The notes under the pieces were generated by a model that saw nothing but the letters and a program-made list of their open reading frames with translations, ran no database searches and was not told the DNA's origin. A DNA stretch of 64,000 nt, taken from NCBI RefSeq assembly GCF_024508235.1, contig NZ_CP101943.1, forward strand, positions 2,143,112 to 2,207,111, read 5' to 3'. The translations under genes and the position numbers were made by a program. Of this stretch, positions 17,070 through 25,452 are shown one piece after another. This DNA is from Halococcus qingdaonensis. Lineage in GTDB: Archaea > Halobacteriota > Halobacteria > Halobacteriales > Halococcaceae. How positions within the stretch are numbered: position 1 is the first letter of the stretch; each line of letters begins with the position of its first letter.

Positions 17070-19295
17070 TCAGTTTTCGGCCGTGTGTTCGCGCTCGCGA
17101 CCGAAGGGGTTGTACCGATCGCCGCCGCCCTCGTAGAACTTGTTCAGGAACTCGACGTATTCGAGGCGGATCGCCTGCAGGCCCGCGCTGGTGATTCCGA
17201 GCGCGAGCACGACCACGTGCCCGAAGAGGAAGACCACGATCCCGCCGATCACGCCGCCGATGCCCATGTGGATCAGTCCGGGGAACATCAGTTCGGCTCC
17301 GGAGCCGAGCCCGTCGACGTAGTCGGGTCCGTGATCGAGCAGGAAGTGGAACTCCTGTGCACCCGCGGGACCCTCCCGATAGGCACCGAAGAACAGCAGG
17401 TTGACGACGAACGCCATCCCGGCCTTCGCCAGCAACACCGCCGCGAGACGGGTGTACGAGAGCACGTTCACGAGCACCTGGAGGCTCTCGAGCGCTCCCG
17501 AGACGATCCCTGGCAGCACGCCGAAGTGGCCCACCTCGCTGATGATGAACAGCACGACGCCGAGCAGGAAGCCGCCGACCAGGCCGACGATCCCGACCGT
17601 CGCCGAGAAGCCCGAAAAGCCGAGCGCGAACGGTTCACCGTTGAAGACGGTGAAGAGGAACTCGGGTTTGGAGTCGGCGGCCGACTCGCTGAAGATCCAG
17701 ATCCAGATGCCGAGCATCCGGATGAGCCACGAGCCCGATTCGAGCACGGCCGTGCGCAGGTCGGCCTCCATGAACTCCTCGACGAAGCCGATGAGGTAGC
17801 CGACGGTCATGTGCAGCAGCCCCACGAGCAGGCTCACGACGAGCCAGAGCTGGGCCCACTCGACGCCGGCCGGCGACAGCCCCTTTTCGATCGGAGGGTG
17901 GCCGCCCCAGACGTAGTCGGTGATGAGATGCAGTCCGAAGATCTCGCCGTAGAGGATGCCGAACAGCATCGTGAATCCGCCCGCCCAGAGGCCGATCGCG
18001 CCGAGGCTGCGGATCCCGTCGCTCTCGAAGCGCGTGTAGACCAGCCCGCCGATCGCCGTATAGAGCAGTCCGTAGCCGAAGTCGCCGATCATGAACCCGA
18101 AGAAAGCCGGGAACGTCAGGAAGAGCACGACCGACGGGTCGAGTTCGGAGTATTTCGGCCGGTCGATGAGATTGACCAGCATCTCGAACGGTCGTACCGG
18201 ATCGGGGTTCTCCTGGACGACCGGCGGCTCGCTGCCGGACATCGGCCGGTCGGCCTCGGCGCTGCCGCCGTCGGTCTCGACCCTGACACCGCCGTCGGCG
18301 GCCGTCTCCGGCTCGCCGCGGCCACCCTCGTCGGCGTCGGTCTGCTCGCGGTTGACGAGGCGGCCATCGCTGTCGTAGTCGGCGCGTTCGAGCTCCTCGA
18401 CCTCGCAGTGCTCGCCGACGCTGTCGGAGAGCGCCTCGGCGAGATCGACGAATCGCTCGGTGGGGATCCAGCCCTCGGCGACGAAGGCGTTCTCGGTCGT
18501 CGCAAACGAGAGCGGTGCCTCGCGCTTTTCGACCTCGATGGCGAGCTGCTCTTCGGCCGCCAGTAGGAAGTCGGCGTGTTCCTCGCGCAGCGCGTCGAGT
18601 TCGTCCTCGACGTCCGCGATCTCCCGATCGAGTTCGTCGCGGCGCGTTTCGAGCTCCGAGACGTACTCCGCGGGCGCGCCGTCGCCCTCCGGCACGTCGA
18701 TCGCCGCGAACTCCGCGCCGACGAGCACGTCTTCGAGCACTCCTTCCTCGCCAGCAGCGGGTTCGGCGAACACCGCGATGGCGTCGTCCTCGACGAACAG
18801 TTCGTGGCGGGCGACGTCGTCGGTCGCGTCGAGCGCCGCGCGGACGGAGTCAGGCTCGCCCTCGCCGACGCGCGTTTCGAGGTTTTCGTAGCCCGACAGC
18901 AGGTCGAGGTCGATGCCGAGCGCTCGGAGCGGCCCCATCGCGCTGATGCGCTCGTCGACCGAGCGGCGTTCCTCGCGATGCTCCTCGCGACGGTCGTCGA
19001 GCGCGTTGGCCTCCTCGCGGACCGATTCGAGCCGGTCGGCGACGTCGACCGATCCCATACGGCCCTCGCGCTCGGGGTCGACGTCGAGTAGCGACTGGAG
19101 CGAGCGGACGGTGACGAGGCGTTCGGCGGCCTCGTCGGCACCGGCGATCGGGTTGCCGGGGTCGAACCCGTCCCACGCGCCGTCGTAGTCGGTCACGTCG
19201 ACCAGCCGGAGCTCGTGGATCGTCTCGATGACGTCTTCCAGCACGCGGTCCGCGCCGGTGACCGACACCCGGCTCATCCGCTCTGGCCTAAGCAT
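17070..19295 (-). CDS. atpI: A-type ATP synthase membrane subunit I (a-type stator)
   Basis: A 741-residue subunit. The N-terminal soluble half (about 1-375) is rich in Glu/Asp with coiled-coil stretches and anchors the peripheral stalks. The C-terminal half has about eight membrane helices and holds the half-channels; the region near LQVLVNVLSYTRLAAVLLAK carries the arginine essential for ion flow. A Gly/Ser/Asp-rich insertion around residue 480-530 looks halophile-specific. The ATG at 19293-19295 gives MLRPERMSRVSVTGADRVL, matching homologs, and overlaps atpH by 8 bases; longer upstream readings run through atpH and are rejected. Confidence 0.95.
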   Translation of the reverse strand: MLRPERMSRVSVTGADRVLEDVIETIHELRLVDVTDYDGAWDGFDPGNPIAGADEAAERLVTVRSLQSLLDVDPEREGRMGSVDVADRLESVREEANALDDRREEHREERRSVDERISAMGPLRALGIDLDLLSGYENLETRVGEGEPDSVRAALDATDDVARHELFVEDDAIAVFAEPAAGEEGVLEDVLVGAEFAAIDVPEGDGAPAEYVSELETRRDELDREIADVEDELDALREEHADFLLAAEEQLAIEVEKREAPLSFATTENAFVAEGWIPTERFVDLAEALSDSVGEHCEVEELERADYDSDGRLVNREQTDADEGGRGEPETAADGGVRVETDGGSAEADRPMSGSEPPVVQENPDPVRPFEMLVNLIDRPKYSELDPSVVLFLTFPAFFGFMIGDFGYGLLYTAIGGLVYTRFESDGIRSLGAIGLWAGGFTMLFGILYGEIFGLHLITDYVWGGHPPIEKGLSPAGVEWAQLWLVVSLLVGLLHMTVGYLIGFVEEFMEADLRTAVLESGSWLIRMLGIWIWIFSESAADSKPEFLFTVFNGEPFALGFSGFSATVGIVGLVGGFLLGVVLFIISEVGHFGVLPGIVSGALESLQVLVNVLSYTRLAAVLLAKAGMAFVVNLLFFGAYREGPAGAQEFHFLLDHGPDYVDGLGSGAELMFPGLIHMGIGGVIGGIVVFLFGHVVVLALGITSAGLQAIRLEYVEFLNKFYEGGGDRYNPFGREREHTAEN

Positions 19296-19614
19296 GTACC
19301 TTCTCGACGAAGCGCTCGACGACGTACTCGACGGTTTCGTCGCTGCGCTCTCGTGCCTCCGCTTCGAGCTGTTCGCGCTCGGCCTCGCCGGCGGCGAGGA
19401 TCTCCTCGCGCTCGGCCTCGATCTCCGCGCGGGCCTCCTCGAAGCGCTGTTGTTCGAGTTCATCGGCCTCCTCGCGGGCCTCCTCGCGGATCTCCTCGGC
19501 CTCCTCGCGGGCCTCGGCGATGCGTTCCTCGCGCTCGCGTTTGGCCTCGTCGAGTATCTCGTCGGCCTCCCGCTCGGCGTCCTGGATTCGGTCGAGAACC
19601 TCTGGTCTCGCCAT
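19288..19614 (-). CDS. atpH: A-type ATP synthase subunit H (peripheral stalk)
   Basis: A 108-residue protein that is almost entirely one long charged helix (MARPEVLDRIQDAEREADEI, then repeated E-A-R-E-E-A blocks). It pairs with subunit E to form the peripheral stalk. First gene of the operon; its ATG is about 29 bases from an A/T-rich box (19641-19648). Confidence 0.93.
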   Translation of the reverse strand: MARPEVLDRIQDAEREADEILDEAKREREERIAEAREEAEEIREEAREEADELEQQRFEEARAEIEAEREEILAAGEAEREQLEAEARERSDETVEYVVERFVEKVHA

Positions 19615-19640
19615 TCTTCTGCGAGGGTTGTGTGAGCGGC

Positions 19641-19648
19641 TATTTGGT
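19641..19648 (-). promoter_or_regulatory. Promoter of the atp operon
   Basis: On the minus strand ACCAAATAGCC places an A/T-rich core about 29 bases upstream of the atpH ATG, fitting a leaderless or near-leaderless start. Hairpin cassette A begins about 90 bases further upstream. Confidence 0.5.
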
Positions 19649-19737
19649 AGTTGCGAATGTCCGTCAGCCATCGTGAACGCACCCGAGACTGCTGTGGCGC
19701 GCGATGAATCCGGCCTCCGGCCGGGGAACGTGCGAGG

Positions 19738-20000
19738 TCTGCACGAACGAAGTGAGTGCAGGCTCGTCGGAACTTCGTTCTGACGGCGGATGAGTGAAGT
19801 GAGGGCAAAGCCTGAACGGAGCGAATCGGTTGGGGAGGTATGTGGCTGTCGCGGTGCAGTAAGCGATAGTATCCGCGCGAACGGAGTGAGCGCGGTTCGC
19901 CGCGAGTGAGCGGAGCGAACGAGCGGGAGTTTTTGGTCCAGATTTTTCAAGGAGTGGTGCGCGAGCCGCAGGCGAGCGCACCCGACGCAGAAAAAGGTGG
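19738..20000 (+). repeat. Intergenic hairpin cassette, copy A
   Basis: Fills most of the 419-base gap between divergent atpH and the methyltransferase gene. In order: hairpin CTGCAC-GAACGAAGTGA-GTGCAG (19739-19761); the module CGAATCGGTTGGGGAGGTATG; hairpin 1 CCGCGC-GAACGGAGTGA-GCGCGG (19873-19895); TTCG; hairpin 2 CCGC...GCGG; GGAGTTTTTGGTCCAGATTTTT; and an end hairpin with arms GTGCGC/GCGCAC followed by AGAAAAAGGTGGG. It is the only full copy whose end faces a gene start instead of a gene end. No protein-coding frame here is convincing. Confidence 0.8.
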
Positions 20001-20033
20001 GTGTTTATCCCGGCGGCGACCGGAGAGCCGCCA

Positions 20034-20654
20034 ATGGGCATCCTCGAGAACAAGGCGCGTGCACAGGTGTTCTACAAGTACCTCTCGAACGTCTACGACG
20101 AGATCAACCCGTTCGTCTGGAACGCCGAGATGCGTGCGGAAGCGCTCGACTTGTTCGACGTCGACGAGGACGATCGCGTGCTCGATGTCGGCTGCGGGAC
20201 CGGCTTCGGCACCGAGGGGTTGCTCGAACACACCGAACGCGTGCATGGACTCGATCAGAGCCCCCACCAGCTGAAGCGTGCCCACGGGAAGTTCGGGCGG
20301 GACGGACCGGTTAAGTTCTACCGTGGGGATGCCGAGCGCCTGCCGTTCGAGGACGATACGTTCGACGCGCTCTGGTCGTCCGGTTCGATCGAATATTGGC
20401 CCGATCCCGTGGCGGCCCTGCGCGAGTGCCGGCGCGTCACGGAGCCGGGCGGCAACGTCCTGGTCGTCGGCCCCGACGCGCCGAAGACCTCGGTGGTCGG
20501 CCGACTCGCCGACGCGATCATGCTGTTTTACGACGAGGACGAAGCCGATCGGATGTTCGCTGCGGCCGATCTCGACGTGGTCGAACATCGCATCCAGCAG
20601 GCCAACCCCGGGAGCCCGCGTGCGATCACGACGCTCGCACGCGTACCTGAGTAG
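20034..20654 (+). CDS. SAM-dependent methyltransferase, MPBQ/quinone type
   Basis: A 206-residue class I methyltransferase. The N-terminal stretch KARAQVFYKYLSNVYDEINP resembles methyltransferases acting on prenylated quinols (VTE3/MPBQ type). Motif I is VLDVGCGTGFGTEG (about 49-62); the later GDAERLPFEDDTFDALWSSG and EPGGNVLVVGP match motifs II and III. It could methylate menaquinone or a related lipid quinol, which haloarchaea make as methylated forms, but the substrate is inferred. The ATG at 20034 lies about 27 bases after a GTTTATCC box, so a leaderless start just after cassette A is likely. Confidence 0.8.
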   Translation: MGILENKARAQVFYKYLSNVYDEINPFVWNAEMRAEALDLFDVDEDDRVLDVGCGTGFGTEGLLEHTERVHGLDQSPHQLKRAHGKFGRDGPVKFYRGDAERLPFEDDTFDALWSSGSIEYWPDPVAALRECRRVTEPGGNVLVVGPDAPKTSVVGRLADAIMLFYDEDEADRMFAAADLDVVEHRIQQANPGSPRAITTLARVPE

Positions 20655-21116
20655 TCAGGTTCGCGCTGTCGCCACCGGTTCGCCCTCGGAATAGATCTTG
20701 ACCGTGACCTGCGAACCAGCGGTCGGCTGTGGGGCGTTGGTCGTGCTGGCGATGGTCAGCGATGCCATCTCGCCTGCCGTCCATCGAGGATCGCTTTCGG
20801 GATTGAACGGGCCGGTAGGCGTGTCTTTAAAACCCGGAGTTCCTGTAAACGGGACATTCGGTTGCTTTTCGAGCGGTTCACCGTCGACGTAGACACGGAC
20901 GGTGAGTTCGGTCACGTCGAGCACGTCGCCGCTGTGATGTGTGAGATTGATCTGGTTCGGATGTTCGTTGCCGAACGTCGCCGTGATGGCGGCTTCCGGT
21001 GCGTTTCCCGAATCGCCGATGCCGATGGCGAACGCCCCGACGATAGCCGCGAGCACGACGGTGACGCCGACGAGGAGGACGACGCCGACGACCGGGGCGA
21101 CGGCACGGCGTGACAC
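20655..21116 (-). CDS. Type IV pilin-like protein
   Basis: A 153-residue protein with a class III signal: MSRRAVAPVVGVVLLVGVTVVL, a basic start, a short leader and a long hydrophobic helix, as in haloarchaeal pilins (PilA, DUF1628 N-terminus) cleaved by the prepilin peptidase PibD. The rest is a beta-rich, Pro/Thr-containing globular domain with one NLTH glycosylation site. It probably forms or decorates an adhesion pilus; no assembly ATPase is nearby. Its stop abuts the convergent methyltransferase stop with no gap. Confidence 0.82.
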   Translation of the reverse strand: MSRRAVAPVVGVVLLVGVTVVLAAIVGAFAIGIGDSGNAPEAAITATFGNEHPNQINLTHHSGDVLDVTELTVRVYVDGEPLEKQPNVPFTGTPGFKDTPTGPFNPESDPRWTAGEMASLTIASTTNAPQPTAGSQVTVKIYSEGEPVATART

Positions 21117-21142
21117 ACCACGGCTGGCCTCGGCCTGCTATT

Positions 21143-22462
21143 TCAACGTTCGGTTGTGGATGGAGAGCCAGCGATGGTCGTGGTCCGGTTGCCAGCCGGG
21201 GAGAATCCCGTCTCGATCCGGACGGTGTCGCCGTTCGCCCGGGCGACGACGGTGGCGCTGTTCCGTGGCGCGACCGCCCAGAGGGAGCCATCGGTGCCGG
21301 TGCGACCGATCGAGTGGTTGGCGATCGTGATGCGCCCATCGACCGGATCGCCCGCGCGGTCCGCGAGCGAGAGTTCGACCGGGCCCGTGGGGTAGGTACG
21401 GTTGACGATCAGTCGGAGGCCGCCGCTGGTCCGGCGGAGCGGATCGGTCGTGGGCATGGCCGAGAGACGGTTTCGCTGCTGTTCGGAGAACACCGCGCCC
21501 GAGCGGCTGTCGAGGTTGGTTGTCAGGCGGCCGTGATCGTAAAACAGCGTGAAGCGATAGACGCCCGCCCGTCGATCGCCGCTCGCGTCCCGTGACACGG
21601 AGTTGTTCCACGCCCACGGGTAGCGATCGGCCACGCGATCGAGCGCGGCGGTGATGTCGGTCAGACTGCCCGCCGATTCGTTGGCCCGTTCACTCGGGAG
21701 ATACGCCTCGCGGGAGTGGCGACCGTCGTCGACCGTCGCCAGCACGACGCCCTCGTTTGAGGTTGCAACGTACAGATCAAGCGCTTCGAGGCGCTCGTCG
21801 GGTGCCGTTTGCGCAGCTTCGAGATCGGGAGCGGTCGACGCATCGAGCGGAACCGTGTTCTGCCCGCGCAGCGTCGTGGCGATGCTCTCGCGGACCGGGC
21901 CGCGCAGCGGACCGAGCTCGACGCCGCGGTTGCGTGCCCAGCTGACCGCCGGCTGGCCGTCGATGGTCGAACCGGGGATCGAGCGTGCGCGATCGGCCAC
22001 ACGGCCGGCGGCCACGCCGAGCCGTCCGGCCGCCGTGTGGATGTGCGCGAGTTCGATGACGAACTCGCGGGCCGTGCTCGTCCCGTTGTTGTACTCGCGC
22101 ACCGCCGTCGACTGCTGGCGCTGCAGCCCGTCGATACGCGATTCGATGCGGTCGGCGTTCGTTTGGAGCATTGCTCGACGTTTGGCCGTCGAGTCGGTCG
22201 CGGCGAAGCGCTCGTCGAGGACGAGCTGTCGGTAGCGACCGTCGAGACCGCGCGTATCGAGCGCGAGTGTCCCCGACACGTCAAGCGTCGCCCGTTGATA
22301 GCCGGACGATTCGGCCGTATTCGGGCCGATCGTCAGATACTCGCTCGTGTTCGTTGCCGGCGTCGCCGGCCGGGCGTGCTGCCGATCGCCGGCGCTCGGC
22401 ACCGCGACCGCAGCCCCGGCGAGCAGACAGCAACACACCACCACGACGAGCGCACGACGCAT
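21143..22462 (-). CDS. Secreted DUF7096-type protein
   Basis: A 439-residue extracytoplasmic protein. The signal MRRALVVVVCCCLLAGAAVAVPSAG is cut near A20; the three cysteines sit inside the hydrophobic core and do not make a clean lipobox. About 110 residues of charged helix (AKRRAMLQTNADRIESRIDGLQ) follow a short strand-rich start, then a central alpha/beta part, and a beta domain (DPVDGRITIANHSIG) at the end. I recognise the haloarchaeal DUF7096 family. No transmembrane segment follows the signal. It is divergent, 98 bases apart, from a membrane-bound winged-helix protein, and the two often occur together in haloarchaea, so a sensing pair is possible. Confidence 0.7.
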   Translation of the reverse strand: MRRALVVVVCCCLLAGAAVAVPSAGDRQHARPATPATNTSEYLTIGPNTAESSGYQRATLDVSGTLALDTRGLDGRYRQLVLDERFAATDSTAKRRAMLQTNADRIESRIDGLQRQQSTAVREYNNGTSTAREFVIELAHIHTAAGRLGVAAGRVADRARSIPGSTIDGQPAVSWARNRGVELGPLRGPVRESIATTLRGQNTVPLDASTAPDLEAAQTAPDERLEALDLYVATSNEGVVLATVDDGRHSREAYLPSERANESAGSLTDITAALDRVADRYPWAWNNSVSRDASGDRRAGVYRFTLFYDHGRLTTNLDSRSGAVFSEQQRNRLSAMPTTDPLRRTSGGLRLIVNRTYPTGPVELSLADRAGDPVDGRITIANHSIGRTGTDGSLWAVAPRNSATVVARANGDTVRIETGFSPAGNRTTTIAGSPSTTER

Positions 22463-22560
22463 TGGGAGAGGGAACGAACGGCTGGTATTAAAACCATGTC
22501 GCCGACGACGGACAGGTCAGGGATGGAAACCGTTTTCGCGTCGGCCCGAGGACGGCCCGT

Positions 22561-23634
22561 ATGCGCGTCCGGGCGGTACTCGTCGTCCTCGCCCTCGTGG
22601 CCGTCGTCACCACTCCAGTGACCGGAGGGGTCACGCCCGATACAGAGGGGCTCGCGCCGACGGCGCAGGCGGACGCCGGCCAACCCAGCGGCGCGACCAA
22701 CACGACCATCGCCATCCACCCACGGTCGAACGGTGACGCACGGTTCAGGGTGTCGACGGGGTTCGTCCTCGACAACACGAACGACTCGTCGGCGTTTCGC
22801 GCGCTCGGGCGACGGTTCGAGGAGGGAAGCGCCGGTTTCTCGGTCGGAACCTTCCGGCGGGCCGCCAACGAATCGAGCATCGTCACCGGCCGGTCGATGA
22901 ACGTGACGAACGTCACGCGAAACGCGACCATCGTCGGCGAAAACGCAAGCGGGCCCGACACCGGACGGCTCGTTCTGGGATTCACGTGGACGGGATTCGC
23001 CCGGACGAGCGGCGATCGGCTGATCGTCGGAGATGCGTTCAACACCACCCGCGGGACGTGGCTGCCCGGCCTCGCCGCGAACCAGACCCTGATCGTCGAG
23101 TCGCCACCGCGATACGTCGTCACCCGTTCGCCGGTCGGATTCACCAACGGCACGCTCGTCTGGAACGGCCCGGAAAGCTTCCAGCCGGGATCGCCGAGAG
23201 CCGTGTTCACGAGCCGTGAGAGTGCGAATCGGACGCCTGAATCGGGCGGTCCGCTGGCGTCGCTGCCTGCGCTGGCGGTCGGCGTCGGGATCGTCGCGCT
23301 CACCGTCGTCGGGGTCTACGCGTTCGCACGGCACAACGGCGACGATGCATCGACGGCCGACGCGCCATCCACCGACGAATCGACGGCGAGCGAACCCGCC
23401 GCGCCACCGCCGACGGAAACGGAGACCGAACTGCTCTCCGACGAGGAGCGCGTCGAGCACCTGCTCGAACGCAACGACGGACGGATGAAACAGGCCGCCA
23501 TCGTCACCGAGACCGGCTGGTCGAACGCGAAGGTCTCACAGCTGCTCTCGGCGATGGCCGACGAGGGCCGCGTCGAGAAACTCCGCATCGGGCGCGAGAA
23601 CCTCATCAGCCTCCCGGATGATGGGGAAGGGTGA
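22561..23634 (+). CDS. Membrane-anchored winged-helix regulator with outside sensor domain
   Basis: A 357-residue protein in four parts: a signal sequence (MRVRAVLVVLALVAVVTTPV), an extracytoplasmic beta-rich domain with several N-x-S/T sites (about 35-225), one membrane helix (ALAVGVGIVALTVVGVYAF, about 238-256), an acidic Thr/Pro linker, and a cytoplasmic helix-turn-helix (about 300-350: EERVEHLLERNDGRMKQAAI, TGWSNAKVSQLLSAMADEGRV). The HTH resembles the DUF7343 MarR-like group. The layout suggests an outside signal passed to a DNA-binding domain held at the membrane; its targets are unknown. Confidence 0.82.
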   Translation: MRVRAVLVVLALVAVVTTPVTGGVTPDTEGLAPTAQADAGQPSGATNTTIAIHPRSNGDARFRVSTGFVLDNTNDSSAFRALGRRFEEGSAGFSVGTFRRAANESSIVTGRSMNVTNVTRNATIVGENASGPDTGRLVLGFTWTGFARTSGDRLIVGDAFNTTRGTWLPGLAANQTLIVESPPRYVVTRSPVGFTNGTLVWNGPESFQPGSPRAVFTSRESANRTPESGGPLASLPALAVGVGIVALTVVGVYAFARHNGDDASTADAPSTDESTASEPAAPPPTETETELLSDEERVEHLLERNDGRMKQAAIVTETGWSNAKVSQLLSAMADEGRVEKLRIGRENLISLPDDGEG

Positions 23635-23676
23635 CACTCCGGAACCGTTAACAGCCGCGCGATGAGTGAATCGTTC

Positions 23677-24468
23677 ATGAAGGTTCTGGTGGCAGTGGCG
23701 GAGGTGGCCGACGTCGAGGACGAGTTCGAAATCGACGGGCTGGCCATCGACGAGCAGTACCTGAACTACGATCTCAACGAGTGGGACGACTACGCCGTCG
23801 AGGCGGGCGTCCAGCTCCAGGAAGCGGGCGACGACGTCGAGGTCGTCTCGGTGACGATCGGGCCCGAGCGCGCCGACGAAACCATCCGCATGGCGCTCGC
23901 CAAAGGCGTCGATCGTGCCGTCCGTGTCTGGGACGAGAATCTGGAGGCGACGGAGTATCTCGACAGCGAGACCAAAGCCGACGTTCTGGCGGCCGTCGTC
24001 GAGGACGAACAGCCCGATCTCGTTCTCACTGGCGTCCAATCGGACGACACCGCCTTCGGCGCGACCGGAGTGTCCCTCGCCGAGGAAGTCGGCTTCGAGT
24101 GGGCCGCCGTCGTCAACGATCTCGAATACGAGCCAGGAAGCGACACCGCATCGGTCCACCGAGAACTCGAAGGCGGCGTCGAGGAGTTCACTGACGTCGA
24201 ACTACCCGCCGTGTTGACCATCCAGACGGGGATCAACGAACCACGGTACGCGAGCCTGCGCGGGATTCGACAGGCCCAGTCCAAGGAGATCGCGCCCAAA
24301 ACCCTCGACGAACTGGGTCTCGACGCCAGCGTTACTGACAGTGCGGTGTCACTCACCGAGCTCTACGAACCGGAGACCGAAAGCGACGCCACCCTCTTCG
24401 AGGGCAGCCCCGACGAGGAGGCCGACCAACTCGCCGAGCTCCTCCGCGACGAGGGGGTCGAAGCATGA
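23677..24468 (+). CDS. etfB: Electron transfer flavoprotein beta subunit
   Basis: A 263-residue ETF beta (FixA) subunit that with EtfA carries electrons from acyl-CoA and other dehydrogenases. It begins MKVLVAVAEVADVEDEFEI, then AVEAGVQLQEAGDDVEVVSV and ADVLAAVVEDEQPDLVLTGVQSDD (split here), the family AMP-binding region. The ATG at 23677 is preferred to 23662 because homologs start MKVLVAV and a GTTAAC box lies about 27 bases upstream. The stop overlaps the etfA start (ATGA). Confidence 0.93.
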   Translation: MKVLVAVAEVADVEDEFEIDGLAIDEQYLNYDLNEWDDYAVEAGVQLQEAGDDVEVVSVTIGPERADETIRMALAKGVDRAVRVWDENLEATEYLDSETKADVLAAVVEDEQPDLVLTGVQSDDTAFGATGVSLAEEVGFEWAAVVNDLEYEPGSDTASVHRELEGGVEEFTDVELPAVLTIQTGINEPRYASLRGIRQAQSKEIAPKTLDELGLDASVTDSAVSLTELYEPETESDATLFEGSPDEEADQLAELLRDEGVEA

Positions 24469-25436
24469 GCGACGTACTCGCCGTCGCCGAACACCGCCGT
24501 GGCGATCTTCGTGATGTGAGCTTCGAACTCGTCACTGCCGGGCGCGACCTCGCCGACGCCGCCGGTGGCGACCTTCACGTGGCCGTCATCGGCGGCGACG
24601 TCGACGGGTTCGCCGAGGAACTGAACCGCGAGGGCGTCGATACGATTCACACGATTAGTGAGGGCGAGGAGTTCAACCACGACGTCTACACCCAAACTGT
24701 CGAAGCGCTCTTCGACGAACTGGCTCCGGAACTGCTCTTGCTACCCAACACGGTCAACGGGCTCGATTACGCACCAGCTGTTGCTAACAGTCTGTCACTG
24801 CCACTCGTCACCGACGCCATCGACGTCGAGTACGGTGACGAACTGGCCGTCACTCGCGAGATGTATGGCTCGAAGGTCGAGACAGTGGTCGAGGTCGACG
24901 CCGATCGGGTAGCACTGACGATCCGCCCCGGCGAGTGGCCACCCGCCGAGAGCACTGGCGATGCCGAAATCAGCCAATTCGACGTCTCGATCGACGAATC
25001 GGCCGTCCGCTCGACCGTGACTGGGTTCCAAGAAGTCGGTGGTGGCGACGTCGACATCACCGACGCTGATGTCTTGGTGAGCGTCGGCCGCGGTATCGAG
25101 GAAGAAGAGAACATCGCGCTCGTCGAAGCGCTGGCCGACACCCTCGGCGCGACGCTCTCCTCATCACGCCCGATCGTCGACAACGGCTGGCTGCCCAAAA
25201 ACCGGCAGGTCGGCCAATCCGGGAAGGTCGTGACGCCCGACATCTACATCGCCATCGGCATCTCGGGGGCCGTCCAGCACGTCGCCGGCATGAAGGGTGC
25301 CGACACCATCGTCGCCATCAACACCGACGCGAGCGCTCCCATCTACGATCTCGCCGACTACGGCGTCGTCGACGACCTCTTCGACGTCGTCCCCGCCCTC
25401 ATCGAAGCCTTCGGTGGCGAACCGCCCGCACTCTGA
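24465..25436 (+). CDS. etfA: Electron transfer flavoprotein alpha subunit
   Basis: A 323-residue ETF alpha (FixB) subunit. The N-terminal domain (1-190) contains [18 protein letters not shown]. The C-terminal FAD domain (about 205-315) shows [39 protein letters not shown], and [20 protein letters not shown], the flavin-binding signature. Translation is coupled to etfB by a 4-base overlap. No FixC/FixX quinone reductase is adjacent; the Fe-S membrane protein at 33291-35447 is a possible partner. Confidence 0.95.
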   Translation: MSDVLAVAEHRRGDLRDVSFELVTAGRDLADAAGGDLHVAVIGGDVDGFAEELNREGVDTIHTISEGEEFNHDVYTQTVEALFDELAPELLLLPNTVNGLDYAPAVANSLSLPLVTDAIDVEYGDELAVTREMYGSKVETVVEVDADRVALTIRPGEWPPAESTGDAEISQFDVSIDESAVRSTVTGFQEVGGGDVDITDADVLVSVGRGIEEEENIALVEALADTLGATLSSSRPIVDNGWLPKNRQVGQSGKVVTPDIYIAIGISGAVQHVAGMKGADTIVAINTDASAPIYDLADYGVVDDLFDVVPALIEAFGGEPPAL

Positions 25437-25452
25437 GGAGAGTTCCACTTTT

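Noticed and set aside
16227-18566. A 779-residue plus-strand frame opposite atpE, atpK and atpI
   Set aside because: It is a shadow of three atp genes and of their intergenic gap, with low-complexity charged composition.
17070-19808. A 912-residue extension of atpI upstream through atpH
   Set aside because: The added part is arginine-rich out-of-frame translation of atpH and cassette A; homologs begin at MLRPE.
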